Origin: Desulfobacterales bacterium
GTDB taxonomy: Bacteria; Desulfobacterota; Desulfobacteria; Desulfobacterales; 4be13
NCBI GenBank assembly: GCA_029940115.1
Contig: JAOZRQ010000272.1
Coordinates: 1 to 8,972 of the forward strand
Length of the DNA stretch: 8,972 nt
Direction: 5' to 3'
In this document: piece by piece, positions 5,025-8,972 of the stretch
Position numbering within the stretch: position 1 is the stretch's first letter
Layout: each line of letters starts with the position of its first letter
Program-made: the position numbers and the translations under genes
Notes under the pieces: model-generated
Databases searched by the model: none
Seen by the model: only the letters and a program-made list of their open reading frames with translations
Told to the model about the DNA's origin: nothing

Positions 5025-6122
5025 TCAATCTTCTGAAACCACGACGCGATTCAAGTTGTTCAAGTCAATGATGTCTATATTATCATGTTTTCTCTTTTTT
5101 TCCAGATAAAAAAGCAGCGCCCTGAGTCTCTCATATTTGGCCGGGTAGTTGTGATACCCGAGTTTCACCCTTCTGGCCCGTTTGGGTTGTTGAACCAATT
5201 TCAGCGTGATCCCCATTTCTCTGTCCACCTCGATTGTCTGTATTGAACGGTTGGGAATGACGCAACTGGGTCGTCGCCCGATGTGCAAAACGTGCATGAT
5301 CGCTTGGTAGGGAAGGGTTTCAGAGCGATCCCTCTCTGACGGGCTTTCTGAAACAGGGATATCCGAAAACCCGAGCCCGGTGATCACCGGCAGATCATCA
5401 GGATCGTCAGAAGTCCATTTTTTGAATATTTCTCCATGGGCATCTATCAGGTATCTGAGTTCGCAACCCGAATCCGTCGGCCCTGATTCCATATCATCGG
5501 TCGTGAAGGCCTCCTGTTGCCAGTTGCTTATGATCCCCTTCTTATCTTCCAGATATTCGGGTTTCCGGCATCTGGAGAGTGCAAGAATGGCAAGTGGTTC
5601 ATGCTCTGTTATCTTGATATGTATTTTCGACGGGAGCTCCCGTCCCACCTCCGCCTCGTCTATCCACGGATGCGCCTTCAGTTCCCTTCTTGCTTTGGAA
5701 AGGTTCACCGAAAGGATGTTCACTCCCGGAGAGATTCGGGTCCGTTGGGCCACCTCATCCTCGGAAACCCTGCGGATGCCCTCTATGGCAATGGAGGTTG
5801 CCTTGAAATAGTCACATTGCGTAAAGAGGTCATGCAGGAAAATGAAAAGCAGACTGATCGTCACCACGAAAAGCATGCCGGCCGTCATTTGCAAAAAAAG
5901 GGTGAGACATTGTATGACATTGATTCGCGTTTCAGGCTTTTCCTGCACAAGTAGCGACATATGTTTCTGGTATCCTGCCTTTCTGTTTCCGTCATGGGTG
6001 ACCACCGCCTTTTCAGGGTTGCTCCTTCTCACAGGGCGTTTGCGGTAGTAGTTCTTCCGCCTGTGCTTCTCTATCTCCACTCCTGACCAATGGGTCGCCC
6101 ATTTGCGCTTTTCACTCTCCAA
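5025..6122 (-). CDS. ftsQ: Cell division protein FtsQ
   Basis: FtsQ is a bitopic inner-membrane divisome protein that bridges the cytoplasmic ring to FtsB/FtsL and septal wall synthesis. From the TTG at 6122 it is 365 residues: a long basic cytoplasmic tail (about 1-67), one membrane segment LTLFLQMTAGMLFVVTISLL within 68-99, a POTRA domain (about 103-178) with the typical ISPGVNILSVNL and HPWIDEAEVGRELPSKIHI, and the beta domain with DLPVITGL (about 243-250). About 35-40 residues between POTRA and beta domain (about 182-222) look longer than usual. The TTG at 6122 is preferred because GGAGG lies six bases upstream; it overlaps the murB end by 11 bases. TTG at 6152 and GTG at 6080 stay possible. 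Transcription is with murB, and the overlap suggests translational coupling. Confidence 0.93.
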   Translation of the reverse strand: MESEKRKWATHWSGVEIEKHRRKNYYRKRPVRRSNPEKAVVTHDGNRKAGYQKHMSLLVQEKPETRINVIQCLTLFLQMTAGMLFVVTISLLFIFLHDLFTQCDYFKATSIAIEGIRRVSEDEVAQRTRISPGVNILSVNLSKARRELKAHPWIDEAEVGRELPSKIHIKITEHEPLAILALSRCRKPEYLEDKKGIISNWQQEAFTTDDMESGPTDSGCELRYLIDAHGEIFKKWTSDDPDDLPVITGLGFSDIPVSESPSERDRSETLPYQAIMHVLHIGRRPSCVIPNRSIQTIEVDREMGITLKLVQQPKRARRVKLGYHNYPAKYERLRALLFYLEKKRKHDNIDIIDLNNLNRVVVSED

Positions 6123-7260
6123 TCCTGACCTCCGGCTCCAGATGAACGCCAAATTTGTCGGACACCTCTTTCTGAATCAGATCCGCCAACGCGAGGATAT
6201 CCGTTGCGGATGCGCCGGCTCGATTGATGATGAAATTCGCGTGTCTTGCCGAAACTTCGGCCCCGCCGATCCGCTTTCCTTTCAGGCCAGCCTGATCAAT
6301 CAGGCTGCCGGCTGACATCTGTTTTGGAACTTGACACCCGAAACTGGAAACTTCATCTCCCCTTGGGTTTTTGAAGAAGCATCCTGCGCTTGGGTAGCCC
6401 GATGGCTGGGTTTTCCTGCGGGTTTTCAGAATCCCCGCGGCCTCTTTTTTCAGCGTTGCCGGATCTGAGGGATGCAGTCGGAACGATGCTTCAAGGATCA
6501 CCGGCCCCTCATCATCCTCGGAGATGCTGTATCCGATCTCCTTGCAGGTCTGAACCCTGTCGAATCTTCGGTAGTCAAAATGGAGTTCCTCCCTTCTGAT
6601 TTTCTGGGTTTGGCCGGTGGGGAGGAGAAGGAGGAGCGACTTCAAGACATCCGCCATTGCCCCATGTCCCGTTCCCGCGTTCATCATCACCGCGCCGCCC
6701 ACCGTGCCAGGTATTCCCAATGCAAAATTCATGCCTTCAAGCCCTTGTTTTATGGAAAATCCGCAGAGACTCCTCAGACCACAGCCTGCCATTGCGGTCA
6801 CAATTGTGCTCCCATCCTCTCTCATATCTGTTTGCAAGAAACCCGGCTTTTTCCCAAACGGGCCGATTCCTCCCCTGCCAGAAAAAGCCGGGTTTCTTGC
6901 GCTCCCATCCTCTCTCATATCTGTTTGCAAGAAACCCGGCTTTTTCCCAAACGGGCCGATTCCCCTGCCAGAAAAAGCCGGGTTTCTTTTTTTGAAGAAT
7001 TTTGTCAGAACAATGACAAGTCCTTTTATACCATTGTCTTTCACAAGGAGATTGGTTCCCGCGCCGATGATGGTATGTTTCAGTCCCCTTTCCCGGGCCC
7101 CGGTGGTCAGCCGGACCAGTTCCTCCTGTGTCTCAGGGGTGATGTACGCGTCCGCCGGCCCCCCCACCCGGAACGAGGTATGCCGTGACATCGGCTCATC
7201 AAATCTGACCCGATCCCCCAACAGGTCCGTTAGCCATTTTTTTGTGTCAGAATTCATCAT
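6112..7260 (-). CDS. murB: UDP-N-acetylenolpyruvoylglucosamine reductase MurB with an inserted repeat peptide
   Basis: MurB is the cytoplasmic FAD enzyme that uses NADPH to reduce UDP-GlcNAc-enolpyruvate to UDP-MurNAc. The 382-residue product has SFRVGGPAD (29-37), the FAD-binding IIGAGTNLLVKDNG (64-77), IPGTVGGAVMMNAG (183-196), the active-site SAGCFFKNP (291-299) with Cys where E. coli MurB has Ser, a substitution known in other MurB proteins, and the terminal LEPEVRIGE with the expected Glu. Residues about 92-151 are foreign to the family: two copies of RNPAFSGRG(G)IGPFGKKPGF, each followed by LQTDMREDGS. They sit between the strands LVIVLTKFF and STIVTAMAGCG, where family members have a short loop; without them the length is a normal 320 or so. 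All other motifs are intact, so the enzyme is probably active. The ATG at 7260 (or the adjacent 7257) has no clear Shine-Dalgarno site. Confidence 0.95.
   Translation of the reverse strand: MMNSDTKKWLTDLLGDRVRFDEPMSRHTSFRVGGPADAYITPETQEELVRLTTGARERGLKHTIIGAGTNLLVKDNGIKGLVIVLTKFFKKRNPAFSGRGIGPFGKKPGFLQTDMREDGSARNPAFSGRGGIGPFGKKPGFLQTDMREDGSTIVTAMAGCGLRSLCGFSIKQGLEGMNFALGIPGTVGGAVMMNAGTGHGAMADVLKSLLLLLPTGQTQKIRREELHFDYRRFDRVQTCKEIGYSISEDDEGPVILEASFRLHPSDPATLKKEAAGILKTRRKTQPSGYPSAGCFFKNPRGDEVSSFGCQVPKQMSAGSLIDQAGLKGKRIGGAEVSARHANFIINRAGASATDILALADLIQKEVSDKFGVHLEPEVRIGE
6808..6988. repeat. Tandemly duplicated palindromic element inside murB
   Basis: Two units starting at 6808 and 6901 (period 93 bp, 31 codons) are identical except for one 3-base indel. 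Each contains a palindromic core: AAGAAACCCGGCTTTTT and AAAAAGCCGGGTTTCTT as perfect inverted ends (6836-6898 and 6929-6988). In the left unit the inverted match reaches 20 bp. Between the cores lie about 28 bp that encode native-looking LQTDMREDGS, so the duplication copied element and host codons together. The whole array stays open in the murB frame. The core matches the intergenic element at 3041-3125. Confidence 0.92.
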
Positions 7261-7285
7261 GGTTGAAATTCTAAAACGTGAAGCG

Positions 7286-7369
7286 TCTCACGCCTCACGT
7301 TTCACGCCTCACGTTTCACGCCTCACATCTCACGCCTCACGTCTCACGTTTCACGCCTCACGTTTCAAG
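7286..7369. repeat. Twelve-unit heptamer array that forms the end of murC
   Basis: Twelve uninterrupted 7-bp units of the form YYTCACG (CCTCACG, TTTCACG, TCTCACG), with CCTCACA once and a terminal TTTCAAG. An inverted CGTGAAG precedes the array at 7277-7283. The array fills most of the 97-bp murC-murB spacer. Its last units overlap the final codons of murC (Leu, Glu, Thr and the TGA stop, 7358-7369). Heptameric arrays of this kind are known from cyanobacteria as STRR sequences; any relation is only by analogy. Confidence 0.9.
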
Positions 7370-8722
7370 CACCATCTCTCCGACCTTATAGACATCTCCC
7401 GCGCCCACGGTGAGCAGGATGTCTCCCGGTTTCAGCATCTCTGCCAAGTGGCGGAGAGCCGATTCAAAGTCTTCCTTGTAGCAGATATCCTTGTGTCCGT
7501 GGGCCTTGATCCCTTCATACAGGCCATGGCCGCTTATCCCTTGTATCTCCTTTTCCCCTGCTGAATAGATGGGAAGGGTGATGAGCAGATCGGATGGATG
7601 AAATGCGCGGGTGAATTCATCAAAAAGGGCCTGGGTCCGGGTGTGACGATGGGGCTGAAACACGACAACCAACCGTCTCTCTGGCCAGCTTTCCTTGGCG
7701 GCCTGCAGGGTGACTCTGATCTCGGTCGGGTGATGGCCGTAATCATCCACAACAGTGACGCGGTTCACCTCTCCCTTGATCTCCAGCCTGCGACGGACGC
7801 CCTCGATGCTCGCCAATGCTGCTTTGATCACGTCAAAGGGGATATCCAGCTCATGCGCCACCGCGATGCCGGCAAGGGCATTGGACACATTATGGATGCC
7901 CGGAAGGCTCAAGCTGATCTCGCCCAACTTTTCTCCAAGATGATAGAGGCTGAATCTGCTCTTCAGTCCGTCAAAGACCACGTTTCTGGCCTGAAAATCG
8001 GCTTGGGATCTCAACCCGTAAGTGGTGAGGCGTCTCTCTATTTTCGGAATCAGTTCCTGGATAGGCTCGTTGTCCAAGCAGAGCACAGCAAGGCCGTAAA
8101 AGGGTATCCGCTCAATGAATTTCAGAAAAACATCTTTGATGTCATCCAGATCCTTATAAAAGTCAAGATGCTCCCGGTCAATGTTGGTCACCACTGCAAT
8201 GGTGGGGGACATCTTCAGAAAGGACCCGTCACTCTCATCCGCCTCGGCCACAATGAAGTTCCCGGATCCGAGGACCGCATTGGCCCCAATGCTTTTCAGC
8301 TTCCCGCCGATGACCACTGTGGGGTCAAGCCCTCCTTCGTTCAGAATCGAGGCGACGATGGAGGTGGTTGATGTCTTGCCATGCGCGCCGGCAATCGCCA
8401 CGCTGTATTTCAGGCGCATCAGTTCCGCGAGCATTTCGGCCCTCGGTATCACCGGGATGGACGCCTGCCGGGCCGCGGTCACTTCGGGGTTGTCCGGGGC
8501 AATCGCAGAGGATGTCACCACCACATTTGCGCCAAGCATGTGATCTCCGGAATGCCCTTCAAAGAGGGTTCCCCCGATGCGTTCCAAGTTTTCGGTGATG
8601 TCTGAGAGCCTGACATCCGATCCGGATACCGTGTATCCCAGGTTCAAGAGAAGCTCGGCAATGCCGCTCATGCCGATTCCGCCGACGCCTACAAAGTGGA
8701 TGTGGTATTTTTTGTGGTACAT
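7358..8722 (-). CDS. murC: UDP-N-acetylmuramate--L-alanine ligase MurC
   Basis: MurC is the cytoplasmic ATP-dependent ligase that adds the first residue, L-alanine, to UDP-MurNAc. The 454-residue product has the UDP-binding Rossmann motif FVGVGGIGMSGIAELL (10-25), the ATP-binding loop AGAHGKTSTT (111-120), EADESDGSF (160-168) and TNIDREHLDFY (179-189) of the central Mur-ligase domain, and the C-terminal domain with DDYGHHPTEI (326-335) and FQPHRHTR (355-362). Length is normal. The ATG at 8722 is chosen because the conserved sequence begins there; an open extension to a TTG at 8821 runs through repeats. No Shine-Dalgarno site is visible, since a CAAC-type heptamer array directly abuts the start codon. 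The stop lies inside a second heptamer array. It probably begins the visible part of the transcript; murG, the expected upstream gene, is not in the window. Confidence 0.97.
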   Translation of the reverse strand: MYHKKYHIHFVGVGGIGMSGIAELLLNLGYTVSGSDVRLSDITENLERIGGTLFEGHSGDHMLGANVVVTSSAIAPDNPEVTAARQASIPVIPRAEMLAELMRLKYSVAIAGAHGKTSTTSIVASILNEGGLDPTVVIGGKLKSIGANAVLGSGNFIVAEADESDGSFLKMSPTIAVVTNIDREHLDFYKDLDDIKDVFLKFIERIPFYGLAVLCLDNEPIQELIPKIERRLTTYGLRSQADFQARNVVFDGLKSRFSLYHLGEKLGEISLSLPGIHNVSNALAGIAVAHELDIPFDVIKAALASIEGVRRRLEIKGEVNRVTVVDDYGHHPTEIRVTLQAAKESWPERRLVVVFQPHRHTRTQALFDEFTRAFHPSDLLITLPIYSAGEKEIQGISGHGLYEGIKAHGHKDICYKEDFESALRHLAEMLKPGDILLTVGAGDVYKVGEMVLET

Positions 8723-8764
8723 GGTTGTCAGTTGCCAGTTGGTTGTTGTCAGTTGCCTGTTGCG
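8723..8764. repeat. Six-unit heptamer array abutting the murC start codon
   Basis: Read on the minus strand the units are CGCAACA, GGCAACT, GACAACA, ACCAACT, GGCAACT and GACAACC, consensus NNCAACN, followed without a gap by the murC ATG. No purine-rich ribosome-binding site is present in these 42 bases. The adjoining 8764-8784 is a twofold 10-bp repeat GTCCCCACAA. Confidence 0.8.
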
Positions 8765-8788
8765 TCCCCACAAGTCCCCACAAGCTCG

Positions 8789-8810
8789 CGCCGGATTGAC
8801 AAATCCGGCG
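8789..8810. repeat. REP-like hairpin repeat, copy 1
   Basis: CGCCGGATT-GACA-AATCCGGCG is a perfect 9-bp stem with a 4-base loop, preceded by GCTCGC. It has the same layout and orientation as the copy at 8928-8953. There is no T-tract, so it is a repeat rather than an obvious terminator. Confidence 0.75.
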
Positions 8811-8823
8811 ACAAAGAACAAGG

Positions 8824-8840
8824 AAACCCGGTTTCTGGCA
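8824..8840. repeat. Fragment related to the AAACCCGG palindromic element
   Basis: AAACCCGGTTTCTGGCA is identical over 17 bases to 3047-3063 of the intergenic element at 3041-3125. The sequence after it (CTGTGTCACACC) differs, so this is either a partial copy or a second subtype. From 8841 to 8927 nothing else was recognised. Confidence 0.55.
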
Positions 8841-8927
8841 CTGTGTCACACCATGGATATCTAATCCTGAAATGTGACTGGATTTTGTGGTCTGGGCGGT
8901 AAATATTCGGTAAACCACGTGCTCGCT

Positions 8928-8953
8928 CCCGCCGGATTGCCAAATCCGGCGGG
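8928..8953. repeat. REP-like hairpin repeat, copy 2
   Basis: CCCGCCGGATT-GCCA-AATCCGGCGGG is a perfect 11-bp stem with a 4-base loop, again preceded by GCTCGC. It shares its core and orientation with copy 1 about 140 bp away. It lies in the spacer upstream of murC; the end of the preceding gene is not visible. Confidence 0.75.
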
Positions 8954-8972
8954 ATGGCGGCCCGGAGTCGTC

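Noticed and set aside
6472..7564. Plus-strand open frames of 238 and 315 codons opposite murB and murC
   Set aside because: They read antisense through murB, its insert and the heptamer array; their apparent internal repeats are the palindromic units read backwards.
8723..8821. Extended murC start at a TTG at 8821
   Set aside because: The extra 33 residues translate repeats and the conserved protein begins at the ATG at 8722.
8559..8972. Minus-strand frames open from the right edge, possibly the end of murG
   Set aside because: The frames run through the hairpin and heptamer repeats and show no MurG motif; the gene end is not visible.

Overview
The window is about 9 kb of the division and cell wall (dcw) cluster of a Gram-negative bacterium. 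On the minus strand, in transcription order, it carries murC, murB, ftsQ, ftsA and ftsZ. The order murC-murB-ftsQ without an intervening ddl, the style of the FtsA and FtsZ proteins, a Uma2-family gene with a heptad-repeat tail, and the heavy load of small palindromic repeats suggest a Desulfobacterota (deltaproteobacterial) genome, perhaps a Desulfonema-like filamentous sulfate reducer. That assignment is inference; no 16S rRNA or other taxonomic marker is present.

Layout from left to right: a partial palindromic element at the left edge (1-55); an AT-rich leader with a possible promoter; a complete MITE-like insertion (253-378); a plus-strand Uma2-family nuclease-like gene (411-1301) ending in ten 7-residue repeats; a stretch of decayed coding sequence interrupted by a 91-bp fold-back element; then ftsZ (minus). 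A 534-bp ftsZ-ftsA spacer holds a 17-bp tandem repeat, a palindromic element and a 215-bp element filled with hexamer satellite. Next come ftsA, a 390-bp ftsA-ftsQ spacer with two related insertions, ftsQ overlapping the end of murB, murB itself, a 12-unit heptamer array that forms the end of murC, and murC. Upstream of murC lie another heptamer array and two hairpin repeats; murG is not visible.

The five dcw genes work together. MurC adds L-Ala to UDP-MurNAc and MurB makes UDP-MurNAc. FtsZ forms the division ring, FtsA tethers it to the membrane, and FtsQ links it to the later divisome and septal wall synthesis. All five look intact.

The main interest is the repeat landscape. Four elements carry terminal inverted repeats or a truncated version of them, and three are complete with perfect 8-bp target-site duplications. 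The three complete ones that differ most do not share terminal repeats with each other. A second type of palindromic element (core AAGAAACCCGG...TTTCTGGCAGGGGA) lies between genes and also inside murB, in frame. There it was tandemly duplicated together with native codons, adding about 60 residues to an essential enzyme. This resembles the palindromic elements reported inside Rickettsia genes. Nearly every spacer in the cluster carries its own family of short tandem repeats, two of which directly touch gene ends (the murC start codon and the murC stop codon).
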